This document shows positions 27,883 to 36,414 of a stretch of DNA of 49,539 nt, one piece after another. The stretch spans positions 1-49,539 of the forward strand of contig CAZYAN010000030.1 in the NCBI GenBank assembly GCA_964645585.1, given 5' to 3'. The DNA comes from DATGSL01 sp964645585 (GTDB taxonomy: Bacteria > Verrucomicrobiota > Verrucomicrobiia > Opitutales > T3Sed10-336). Each line of letters starts with the position of its first letter. Position 1 is the first letter of the stretch. Below the pieces are notes generated by a model that had not been told where the DNA came from, did not search any database, and saw only the letters and a list, made by a program, of their open reading frames with translations. The translations under genes were made by a program, and so were the position numbers.

Positions 27883-30800
27883 ATGAGTACGGAAGAAGTA
27901 AGGCAGGTTTTAGGATTTGATCGGGATGAGTCGTCGTTCGACAGCGTAAGCATCTCGGTCGCCTCCCCGGAAACAATCCGGTCCTGGTCGAAGGGGGAAG
28001 TGAAGAACCCCGAAACGATCAATTACCGGACATTCAAGCCGGAACCCGGCGGTCTGTTCTGTCAGCGGATCTTCGGACCGGTGCGCGATTACGAATGCGC
28101 CTGCGGGAAGTACAAGCGGATCAAGTACAAGGATGTCGTCTGCGATCGCTGCGGCGTCGAGGTGACGGTTTCGCGCGTGCGCCGGGAACGGATGGGACAC
28201 ATCGAACTCGCGGTTCCGGTTTCGCACATTTGGTTCCTCAAGAGTATGCCGAGCCGCATCGGGCTTTTGCTCGATTTGACCGCCCGGAATCTCGAGCGGG
28301 TCATTTATTACGAGAACTACATGGTGATCGACCCCGGCCGGACGCCGCTGGAGGAAAAACAGCTGTTGACCGAGTCGGAATACGTCCAGGCCCTCGATGA
28401 GTACGGCGATGACGCATTTGTAGCGAAGATGGGTGCCGAGGCGGTGCGCGACGTGCTCGCACGGATGGAACTCGAGCCGCTCGTGGTCGAACTGCAGGAG
28501 CAGTTGCGCAATACCCGGTCGAAGCAGATCAAGAAAAAGGTATCGAAGCGGCTGAAAGTCATCCAGGGCTTTATCAATTCGGGCAGCAAGCCCGAGTGGA
28601 TGGTGCTCGAGGTGCTTCCGGTGATCCCGCCGGATCTCCGTCCGCTCGTTCCGCTCGAAGGCGGCCGGTTCGCAACCTCCGACTTGAACGACCTTTACCG
28701 GCGCGTGATCAACCGGAACAACCGGCTCAAGAACCTTTTGCAGCTGAAGACGCCGGACGTCATCATTCACAACGAAAAGCGGATGTTGCAGGAGGCGGTT
28801 GACGCGCTTTTTGACAACGGCCGCCATGGCCGGGCTGTGACCGGCGCCGGCAACCGTCCGCTCAAGTCGCTGAGCGACATGTTGAAGGGGAAACAAGGCC
28901 GTTTCCGGCAGAACCTGCTCGGGAAGCGCGTCGATTACTCCGGTCGCTCGGTCATCGTGATCGGCCCTGAACTGAAACTCCACCAGTGCGGTTTGCCGAA
29001 GAAGATGGCGCTCGTTCTGTTCGAGCCGTTTATCATCCGCCGCCTCAAGGAGCTCGGGTTTGTTCATACGGTTCGCGGCGCGCGGAAGATGATCGAAAAG
29101 CAGTCGCCCGAGGTTTGGGATATCCTGGAAGAGGTGACGAAGGGCCACCCGGTTCTTCTCAACCGCGCTCCAACGCTTCACCGCCTGTCGATTCAGGCGT
29201 TTGAGCCGGTGCTGATTGAAGGGGAGGCGATTCGAATTCACCCCCTTGTGTGTACGGCTTACAATGCCGACTTCGACGGCGACCAGATGGCGGTCCACGT
29301 GCCCCTCTCTCTGGAAGCGATTATGGAGTGCAAGCTCCTGATGATGTCGACCCACAACATTTTCTCGCCGTCAAGTGGAAAGCCGATCCTCACGCCGTCG
29401 CAGGATATCGTGCTGGGGTCCTACTATCTGACGCTCGAGCCGCCGGTTGAGCCGGAGAAGGGGAAGCACATTCCGCTGGTTGGGACGGTGCATGAGGTGC
29501 TTCTCGCGGAACTTGACGGAGTTCTCAACAAGCACGACTGGATCGACTTCAAGAATCCCGACTACGGTGAAGACACGGTCTTCGGAAACAAGGAGAAGAA
29601 GATCATTCGGACGACTGTCGGCCGAGTGATTTTCAACCAGATCTGGCCGAAGTCGCTCGGATTCATTAATTTCCCCGTACAAAAAGGCCGTTTGGGGGAC
29701 ATCATTCTTGAAACCACGCGCGCCGCGACGCCGGAGGAAACGGTTCAGACCCTCGACGCGCTCAAGGAACTTGGCTTCGCGATCGCGACGCAGGCCGGCA
29801 TCTCGATCGGTATCGATGATATGATCATCCCGGACAGCAAGCCGGCGATCGTTGCCGCGGCCCGCAAGAAGATCGACGAGGTCGAGGGGCAGTACCGTCG
29901 CGGGATCATCACTCCGGGTGAACGCTACAATAAGATCATCGACATCTGGACGGGCGCGACCGACGAGATCGCGAAGGCGGTTTTCGAAGGTCTCGCCGAG
30001 AATGGCGGCAGGTCCGAGATCAACCCGGTCTTCTTGATGATGGATTCCGGCGCTCGCGGCAACCGCCAGCAGGTTCGTCAGCTCTGCGGAACTCGAGGGC
30101 TGATGGCCAAGCCGTCTGGCGAGATCATCGAACGCCCGATCCTTTCGTCTTTCCGCGAGGGATTGACCGTCCTCGAATACTTTATCTCGACTCATGGTGC
30201 TCGTAAGGGCTTGGCGGATACGGCGCTGAAGACCGCTGACGCCGGTTATCTGACCCGTAAGCTGTGCGATGTCGCCATGGATGTGATCATCACGCAAGAG
30301 GACGACGGAAGCCGCGACGGCATCTGGAAGAAGGCGATCTACGAAGGCGACGAGGAAATTGTCAGCCTTCGCGAACGCATCACCGGCCGCTGTTCCAGCG
30401 ACGACATCTACAATCCGCGTAACCCGAAGGAACTGCTCGTCGGCAGCGGCGAGCTGATCACGGAGGAACTCGCCCACCGGATCGAGGATTCTGGCGTCGA
30501 GCGCGTCAAGGTGATGTCACCGCTCACCGACCGGAGCAAGAACGGCATCTGTGCGAAGTCGTACGGAATCAATCCGGCGACCAACAAGATGGTCGAAGTT
30601 GGAACGTCCGTCGGCATCATCGCCGCCCAGTCGATCGGGGAGCCGGGGACGCAGCTGACGATGCGGACCTTCCACGTTGGCGGGATCGCGAGCCAGGTGT
30701 TCAAGACGCCGGAAATCCGCGTACGTCACAGCGGGATTGTGCGATACAAGGGACTCCGTCTCGTTTCCACTTCCGAAGGGTCCAACATCGTTCTCAACAA

Positions 30801-32013
30801 AACGGGGAGCGTCCAGATCCTTGACGAGAACGACCGCGAGCTCGAGGCCTATAACATCGTCGTCGGTTCCGTACTCACCGTTCCGGATAAGGGGACGATT
30901 GAGAAGGGCCAAGTGCTGGCGATGTGGGACCCGTACAACATTCCGGTTCTTTCGGAGAAGGCGGGTAAGATCACCTTCAGGGACATGATCCCGGGCGTGA
31001 CCATCAAGCGCGAGCTCGATGAGAGCACCGGCCGGATCGCCACGGTCATTGTTGAGCACCGCGAGGACCTCAATCCTCAAGTTGAAATTCGGAGTGCCGA
31101 AAACAACGAAGTCCTCGCCACCTACTCGATTCCGACCGGCGCCCAGGTGGTCGTCGCTGAAGGCGACAGCATTTCACCGGGTGCGCTGCTGGCAAAGACG
31201 CCGCGACAGGCTTCGAAAACGAAGGACATCACTGGTGGTCTTCCGCGTGTTGCCGAGCTCTTTGAAGCGCGCCGGCCGAAGGAAGCGACCGAAATGGCCA
31301 AGATCGACGGGGTCGTTTCAATGGGGACGATGGTTCGCGGGAAAAAGCGCCTGATCGTGACCAATCAGGAAAGCGGCCAGGAAGAGGAGCACCTGATTCC
31401 GCACGGCAAACAGATCATCGTTCAGGTCGGCGATCTCGTCCACAAGGGACAGCACCTGACCGAAGGTTCCGCGGATCCGCACGAAATTCTTGAGGTGCTC
31501 GGACCGACGGCCCTCCACGAATACCTGATCAATGAGGTGCAGGAAGTCTACCGGCTCCAGGGCGTCACGATTAATGACAAGCACATTGAGCTGATCATCC
31601 GTCAGATGCTTCGCAAGGTGCGCGTCAGTGATCCGGGCGACTCCGAGTGGTTCTGGGGTGAACAGATCGACCGCGGCGCCTTCCTCGAAGAGAATCAGCG
31701 GATCATCGAAGCCGGCGGCAAGCCGGCCGAGGGTGAACCGATCCTTCTCGGTATCACGAAGGCGTCGATTGAAACGGAAAGTTTCATTTCCGCGGCGTCT
31801 TTCCAGGAAACCACACGTGTGCTGACTGATGCGGCGACGCTCGGGAAGACCGACTACTTGAAGGGCTTTAAGGAAAACGTGATTATGGGGAACCTGATTC
31901 CGGCCGGCACCGGTTTGCCGGCGATCCGGAACCTCAAGATCCGCTTCCCGTTTGGCGCCGAGGAAGCCGCGCCGGAAGAACAGCCCGCTCAGGCTGGCGG
32001 CGAAGCCGGCTGA
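27883..32013 (+). CDS. rpoC: DNA-directed RNA polymerase subunit beta'
   Basis: This 1376-residue protein is the beta' subunit, with the catalytic Mg motif NADFDGDQMAVH. The N-terminal zinc ribbon is intact (ECACGKYK...CDRCGVEV). The second zinc site is not: positions equivalent to E. coli Cys814, Cys888, Cys895 and Cys898 are Asp808, Asp883, Cys890 and Ser893. The following GIIAAQSIGEPGTQLTMRTF segment is standard, so the alignment is secure. A strong AGGAGG lies upstream of the ATG. A strong terminator follows the stop. Confidence 0.99.
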   Translation: MSTEEVRQVLGFDRDESSFDSVSISVASPETIRSWSKGEVKNPETINYRTFKPEPGGLFCQRIFGPVRDYECACGKYKRIKYKDVVCDRCGVEVTVSRVRRERMGHIELAVPVSHIWFLKSMPSRIGLLLDLTARNLERVIYYENYMVIDPGRTPLEEKQLLTESEYVQALDEYGDDAFVAKMGAEAVRDVLARMELEPLVVELQEQLRNTRSKQIKKKVSKRLKVIQGFINSGSKPEWMVLEVLPVIPPDLRPLVPLEGGRFATSDLNDLYRRVINRNNRLKNLLQLKTPDVIIHNEKRMLQEAVDALFDNGRHGRAVTGAGNRPLKSLSDMLKGKQGRFRQNLLGKRVDYSGRSVIVIGPELKLHQCGLPKKMALVLFEPFIIRRLKELGFVHTVRGARKMIEKQSPEVWDILEEVTKGHPVLLNRAPTLHRLSIQAFEPVLIEGEAIRIHPLVCTAYNADFDGDQMAVHVPLSLEAIMECKLLMMSTHNIFSPSSGKPILTPSQDIVLGSYYLTLEPPVEPEKGKHIPLVGTVHEVLLAELDGVLNKHDWIDFKNPDYGEDTVFGNKEKKIIRTTVGRVIFNQIWPKSLGFINFPVQKGRLGDIILETTRAATPEETVQTLDALKELGFAIATQAGISIGIDDMIIPDSKPAIVAAARKKIDEVEGQYRRGIITPGERYNKIIDIWTGATDEIAKAVFEGLAENGGRSEINPVFLMMDSGARGNRQQVRQLCGTRGLMAKPSGEIIERPILSSFREGLTVLEYFISTHGARKGLADTALKTADAGYLTRKLCDVAMDVIITQEDDGSRDGIWKKAIYEGDEEIVSLRERITGRCSSDDIYNPRNPKELLVGSGELITEELAHRIEDSGVERVKVMSPLTDRSKNGICAKSYGINPATNKMVEVGTSVGIIAAQSIGEPGTQLTMRTFHVGGIASQVFKTPEIRVRHSGIVRYKGLRLVSTSEGSNIVLNKTGSVQILDENDRELEAYNIVVGSVLTVPDKGTIEKGQVLAMWDPYNIPVLSEKAGKITFRDMIPGVTIKRELDESTGRIATVIVEHREDLNPQVEIRSAENNEVLATYSIPTGAQVVVAEGDSISPGALLAKTPRQASKTKDITGGLPRVAELFEARRPKEATEMAKIDGVVSMGTMVRGKKRLIVTNQESGQEEEHLIPHGKQIIVQVGDLVHKGQHLTEGSADPHEILEVLGPTALHEYLINEVQEVYRLQGVTINDKHIELIIRQMLRKVRVSDPGDSEWFWGEQIDRGAFLEENQRIIEAGGKPAEGEPILLGITKASIETESFISAASFQETTRVLTDAATLGKTDYLKGFKENVIMGNLIPAGTGLPAIRNLKIRFPFGAEEAAPEEQPAQAGGEAG

Positions 32014-32043
32014 TCTCTGAATTGCCATTCTTTCGAAAGAAGC

Positions 32044-32082
32044 AAAGCCCCTCCGCCACCTGCGGAGGGGCTTTTTCTTTTT
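32044..32082 (+). terminator. Intrinsic terminator after rpoC
   Basis: A 13-bp perfect stem (AAAGCCCCTCCGC at 32044-32056 with GCGGAGGGGCTTT at 32062-32074) and a 5-base loop are followed by CTTTTTCTTTTT. It lies 30 nt past the rpoC stop and ends the ribosomal protein/rpoBC transcription unit. Confidence 0.92.
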
Positions 32083-32116
32083 CATCTAAAGTTCAGGGAA
32101 TAAAAGGTAGAACTTT

Positions 32117-32146
32117 AACCACGAATGGCAGGCATGAACACGAATG
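32117..32146 (+). repeat. Dispersed AACCACGAAT-type repeat, copy 1
   Basis: The sequence AACCACGAATGGCA is followed by a degenerate spacer and ACACGAAT. Its first 14 bases match those at 47658 in 13 positions, and it belongs to a family of short intergenic repeats made of tandem CACGAAT-like units. Confidence 0.55.
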
Positions 32147-32282
32147 AGATAGTATGGAGGTGGTCCTTGGATGCGGATCGTTGTCCATGCGTGATTTTTC
32201 AGCCGCAATGTTTTCAGGGCTCGGTTCATTTCATCGGAGACTGCGTGCCAAGGGAGGGTCGGCATTCCCGCCGCCAAAGTAG

Positions 32283-32301
32283 AACAGGCATCCTGCCTGT
32301 T
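32283..32301. repeat. Short palindrome (AACAGGCA/TGCCTGTT)
   Basis: An 8-bp perfect inverted repeat with a 3-base loop is followed by a short T-rich stretch. It resembles REP-type hairpins common in this kind of genome; a weak terminator is the alternative. Confidence 0.45.
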
Positions 32302-32537
32302 TTCTTCACGCTGGAAGCGGGACCTGTCTTCCTCCGAAAGGCTAACGTGACGTTGGCCACCGGCGCGTCTCGCTAGGAGCGGTTTCTCAGAAAGCTTATT
32401 GTTTCATGCAGGAGGTGGCAGCAACCGACTTTGCGGAATCGGCGCTGCGCCGATGACAGGGGGCCATCAGAAAACGTCCTGATACTGCAGGGGTGCCGAA
32501 GATCCTTGTTTGGGGGTGGATGCGGATGATTATCCGA

Positions 32538-32567
32538 TCATTCGCGTTACTTGTGAGATCCGTGGTT
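32538..32567 (-). repeat. Dispersed AACCACGAAT-type repeat, reversed decayed copy
   Basis: On the minus strand it begins AACCACGGATCTCACAAG and ends ACGCGAAT, matching the same tandem-unit family with several substitutions. It stands in opposite orientation to the copy at 32117. Confidence 0.45.
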
Positions 32568-32766
32568 CCCGATTCTCACGCCCGCTTCGCTCAAGAAGCT
32601 AAGACGCGAAGGGAGACTGATTGGCTTCGGCGTTCATTGAGCTTCATCCTGTGCAACGTTGAGTTCGTTGCTCCTCGCAGAAGTACGCGACGCGATACGA
32701 GCCGCTGAAAGGTGTGGCTTGGTCACTGCGACGCATCCGTGATGAAGCTGTCGCGCTGTTTGCCGG

Positions 32767-33537
32767 TCAGTTCGTCGCGCGCTGCCGCCGGGACGCTGTC
32801 CAGCGGCGGCCGGCAATGAGACCGGTCAGGAGGATAGCCCCGATGACTCCATAGGTTGCAGGTTCCGGGACGGGAGTGAAGGGCGTATCTTGCGGATTGG
32901 AGAAGTGGACGAAGAAGCGGAGTGCTTCGGTTCCCGAGCGCGAGTGGGTATCCCGCAAGGAAAAGAGGTAGTAGGAATCCCCGTCGGCTGAGACAGTTTG
33001 TACGCTTCCCGCAAATTGATCAGGATAGCGACCGTCAACCGAGGTGCCTACATTAAGGTCCGGATTAAAGACCGACCAGATCGAAAAGGCGCCCGAGCGT
33101 CCTTGCGGTTCAAGACTCAGCCAAAAATCAAATGAATCGCGACCATCTAAAGGAATGCGGAGGAAGTGACCGGGTGCCATAGTATCAGGCCGATGAAATA
33201 GGGTATGGCTGTTCGCCACGGTGGTCGGATTGCTGGAATTATAGTCCGCCGGATCGCCCCACTGAATGCCCAAGTGCTTGTTGGCATCGGTCCCCAAACC
33301 GACGAGCCCGATAGTCATCACTGCATAAGGATCGTAATTCATCTGGAAGGATGAATCGATCGAGGTCCAGCCGCCGATCGTGTCCCAGTTGCCGTCCACG
33401 ATCATGTCGGTGTAGGCGGAAACCTCCGGGCCACTAGAGACGACGGAATACTCAGGCGGGAGGGGACTGAACTGAGCCAGCATCGAGGAGGTGATTCCCA
33501 AGAGGCTGAAGGTGGCAATGTGGATTCGTTTGGACAT
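32767..33537 (-). CDS. PEP-CTERM sorting domain protein
   Basis: This 256-residue protein has an N-terminal signal peptide (cleavage probably after SSMLA, near residue 21) and a C-terminal sorting signal: VPEPATYGVIGAILLTGLIAG followed by RRW and a basic tail. Such proteins are exported and processed by an exosortase at the cell surface. The body (about 25-220) matches no enzyme family I recognise. The exosortase gene is not in the window. Confidence 0.88.
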   Translation of the reverse strand: MSKRIHIATFSLLGITSSMLAQFSPLPPEYSVVSSGPEVSAYTDMIVDGNWDTIGGWTSIDSSFQMNYDPYAVMTIGLVGLGTDANKHLGIQWGDPADYNSSNPTTVANSHTLFHRPDTMAPGHFLRIPLDGRDSFDFWLSLEPQGRSGAFSIWSVFNPDLNVGTSVDGRYPDQFAGSVQTVSADGDSYYLFSLRDTHSRSGTEALRFFVHFSNPQDTPFTPVPEPATYGVIGAILLTGLIAGRRWTASRRQRATN

Positions 33538-33588
33538 AGTACGATTGAGTTTTGACGGTGCCGTGTGGGAATTCGCAGACGTGGTATA

Positions 33589-34212
33589 CTACTTACGTTG
33601 GGCGGTCTTCAACCGGCGGTGCCACCAGATACCGGCACCTAGTGTCAAGCCGCCGAAGATAAAGGCGGTTGTCGCAGGTTCGGGGATGGCGGCGATGGCG
33701 ACTGTCGTCGTTGCATACCTGTTGCCAGCCCCATCGACGGAGATCTCAACCCATTCAAGAGGTTCGTTATTGGTTGAGATGAAGCCGATGAAGGAAGCGA
33801 TATTGATATTGGGGAAGATCTGGGATGCCCCCGTGCTTGTAGTGATGGTGATGTCAGCTAGATCAGGAGCTCCGTCCCAGTCGCCGCCGAAAAATTCGCC
33901 CCCAAAGGCGTAAATATCGCTTCCGGTGAACGTAAACCTAATGGGGTCCACACTCTGGTCGACAGTTAGTTGTCCGCCAGGGAAGCCCCAGAGACCGCTC
34001 GTGGCATTCACATCCCAAGCGATTCCATGGTCACCGGTAACGAAGTACGGCGAACTCACAGCGCCTTCCGTCTGAATATCGTCGAAGGTGTGGGTATAAC
34101 TCGGACCGGGCAGATTCGCTGCAAACTCCTCAGAGCTGCTGTAGAACTGCTGGGCCGAGGCGGCCGCGGAGGAGAGAGCGAGGGCGAGGACCGTTGGTAT
34201 TGCGTGTTTCAT
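33589..34212 (-). CDS. PEP-CTERM sorting domain protein
   Basis: This 207-residue protein starts at 34212 with MKHAIPTVLALALSSAAASAQ, a signal peptide, and ends with IPEPATTAFIFGGLTLGAGIWW followed by a basic tail (HRRLK), a PEP-CTERM signal. The middle region, with FGGEFFGGDWDGAPDLADI, resembles secreted beta-sandwich proteins of unknown function. AAGGAG lies just before the ATG, which is why this start is chosen over the longer frame beginning at 34440. It lies 51 nt upstream of the other PEP-CTERM gene on the same strand. Confidence 0.87.
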   Translation of the reverse strand: MKHAIPTVLALALSSAAASAQQFYSSSEEFAANLPGPSYTHTFDDIQTEGAVSSPYFVTGDHGIAWDVNATSGLWGFPGGQLTVDQSVDPIRFTFTGSDIYAFGGEFFGGDWDGAPDLADITITTSTGASQIFPNINIASFIGFISTNNEPLEWVEISVDGAGNRYATTTVAIAAIPEPATTAFIFGGLTLGAGIWWHRRLKTAQRK

Positions 34213-34460
34213 TACTCCTTGAGTGACGTGTGGACGATGATTCAAGTTAGAACAATGCTGTATGGTGGCATAAGATGCCGATAAAAGCGTCTTTTGAAAA
34301 TAGAGCTTCCTTGCGAGACCCGTTAGGCGTTTGGCTCGCGATGGAATAAGGGAAAGCCCTAGGGGGAGGCTTTGGTCTTTGGTTCTGGCGTCTGCTGCTC
34401 CTTGCCCGATCCAAAATCCAGAATTGAAATGGATCGGCATTCGGCGGCGGGGGCGATAGT

Positions 34461-36254
34461 ATGCTTCCTATGAAGCTCGAGGATTACGGCTTTATCGGCG
34501 ATTTGGAAACGGGAGCACTGATCGGCAAGAACGGTTCGATCGACTGGCTTTGCATGCCGCGCTTCGACTCCGGGGCCTTGTTTGCCGCTTTGCTGGGGGA
34601 TGAGCGAAACGGACGGTGGCAGATCGCTCCAGCGAACCCGGAATACCGTTCCATGCAACGTTATCGGCGGGATACGCTGGTCTTGGAAACCGAATTCGAG
34701 ACGTCGGACGGAGTGGTCCGGGTAATCGATTTTATGCCGCCGACCGGGGAGCCCGAGGTAATGCGCATCGTGCGTGGTGTGGAAGGGCGGGTCTGGATGC
34801 GGATGGACCTGACGGTTCGTTTCGATTACGGAAGCATTGTGCCGTGGGTGCGGAAGATCGGCGGCGGCGTCTCAATCGTCGCCGGACCGGACGCGTTGTG
34901 TCTCACCTGCGATTCGGATGTGCGGATCGAGGGCTCGTCCGTGGTGCAGGATTTTGAAATCGGGGCGGGTGATTCCAAAGATTTTATCCTCGTCTGGCAC
35001 CTTTCGCACGTGGACCCGCCGTCAGCGAGCACCGCCGCGGAAACGCTTGTGATGACAGAGAACTATTGGCGGGGCTGGTGCCGGCCGTGCTGTTATGAGG
35101 GCAAGTGGGAGGAGCTGGTTAATCGGTCGCTGATCACGTTGAAGGCATTGACGTACGGCCCGACCGGAGGAGTCGTTGCGGCGCCGACGACTTCGCTTCC
35201 GGAAGAGATTGGCGGCGTGCGGAACTGGGATTACCGCTACTGCTGGATACGAGACGCGACGTTTACGCTTCTGGCGTTTATGGACGCCGGTTACATCAAT
35301 GAGGCGGCGGCGTGGCGGGACTGGATGCTGCGGGCGGTGGCGGGATCGCCGAAGGAGCTGCAAATCATGTACGGACCGGCGGGCGAACGCCGGCTAACGG
35401 AGTATGAGCTGCCTTGGCTGGCCGGGTACGAGAATTCGAAACCGGTGCGGGTCGGCAATCATGCGTCGACCCAGCTGCAATTGGACGTGTATGGGGAGCT
35501 GATGGACGCGATGCACCAAGCGCGATGCCACGGTTTGGAGCCGGATCCCTACGCGTGGGACGTGATGACGCACTTCATCGAGTTTTTGCAGGAAGCCTGG
35601 CGGTTGCCGGATGAGGGAATTTGGGAGGTGCGCGGGCCCCGCCGCCATTTTACCCATTCGAAAGTGATGGCGTGGGTGGCGTTCGACCGTGCGATCAAAA
35701 TGCTCGACGGGACCCGTCAGAACGGTCCGCGCGAGCGGTGGAAAGAGCAGCGGAGAGTCCTGCACCGCGAGATCTGCGAGCGAGGATTCAACAAGGATGT
35801 CGGCGCGTTTACCCAATATTATGGAGGCGAGTCTCTCGACGCGAGTTTGCTGATGATTCCGCTGGTCGGGTTCCTGCCGCCGGAGGATGAGCGGGTGATA
35901 GGAACGGTAAAAGCGATCGAGGAGCAGCTGTTGAGGGATGGGTTTGTCTATCGGTATCTGACGGAAGGGGAAACCTGCGTGGATGGATTGCCGCCGGGTG
36001 AGGGCGCCTTTCTGCCGTGTTCGTTCTGGCTGGCGGATAATTACGTGCTGCTCGGACGGAGGGAGGAGGCTGAGGAGGTGTTTGAACGACTGGTTTCCAT
36101 CGCGAATCCTCTCGGATTGCTGGCGGAAGAATATTCACCGGGCGCGAAGCGTTTGGTCGGCAATTTTCCCCAGGCATTTTCCCATGTCGGGCTGATCAAT
36201 ACCGCGCACAACCTCGCCGAGATCAACCCGCCAGCGCAGAGCCGTCCGCGGTAG
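34461..36254 (+). CDS. Glycoside hydrolase family 15 protein (glucoamylase/trehalase-like)
   Basis: This 597-residue protein is a cytoplasmic GH15 enzyme; no signal peptide is visible. Family members split alpha-glucans or trehalose from the non-reducing end with inversion. The N-terminal beta-sandwich (about 1-220) starts with IEDYGFIGD-type sequence (LEDYGFIGDLETGALIG), followed by the (alpha/alpha)6 barrel with RNWDYRYCWIRDATF. Candidate catalytic residues are Glu389 in GIWEVRG (acid) and Glu556/557 in LLAEEYSP (base). Met4 at 34470 is an alternative start. Substrate cannot be assigned from sequence. Confidence 0.93.
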   Translation: MLPMKLEDYGFIGDLETGALIGKNGSIDWLCMPRFDSGALFAALLGDERNGRWQIAPANPEYRSMQRYRRDTLVLETEFETSDGVVRVIDFMPPTGEPEVMRIVRGVEGRVWMRMDLTVRFDYGSIVPWVRKIGGGVSIVAGPDALCLTCDSDVRIEGSSVVQDFEIGAGDSKDFILVWHLSHVDPPSASTAAETLVMTENYWRGWCRPCCYEGKWEELVNRSLITLKALTYGPTGGVVAAPTTSLPEEIGGVRNWDYRYCWIRDATFTLLAFMDAGYINEAAAWRDWMLRAVAGSPKELQIMYGPAGERRLTEYELPWLAGYENSKPVRVGNHASTQLQLDVYGELMDAMHQARCHGLEPDPYAWDVMTHFIEFLQEAWRLPDEGIWEVRGPRRHFTHSKVMAWVAFDRAIKMLDGTRQNGPRERWKEQRRVLHREICERGFNKDVGAFTQYYGGESLDASLLMIPLVGFLPPEDERVIGTVKAIEEQLLRDGFVYRYLTEGETCVDGLPPGEGAFLPCSFWLADNYVLLGRREEAEEVFERLVSIANPLGLLAEEYSPGAKRLVGNFPQAFSHVGLINTAHNLAEINPPAQSRPR

Positions 36255-36414
36255 GCGGGGCTTTTTGTCTTCCGCGGAGGATGACGGGGATCTCCGGCGC
36301 CCGCCGGTTCACGCGCTCATGTGCGCGTGGATGAATTATTTTCGGGCGGTATGTCTTGTCAGGCGTTTGCGTGTACCGCTAGGGTCGGGCTTCGATTTCA
36401 AGCGGAGGTCATTC

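Larger units (their letters stand above)
32083..32766. other. Non-coding stretch with decayed dispersed repeats
   Basis: I see no credible gene in this 684-nt region. It holds an AACCACGAAT-type repeat at 32117-32146, an inverted repeat at 32283-32301, a reversed and decayed repeat copy at 32538-32567, and a following segment (CTCACGCCCGCTTCGCTC, then AAGACGCGAAGGGAG) that resembles another common Verrucomicrobiota intergenic repeat. Confidence 0.6.

Noticed and set aside
32493..32708. 71-codon open frame after rpoC
   Set aside because: It spans decayed dispersed repeats and its product contains the HARFAQEAKTRRE pattern typical of translated intergenic repeats.
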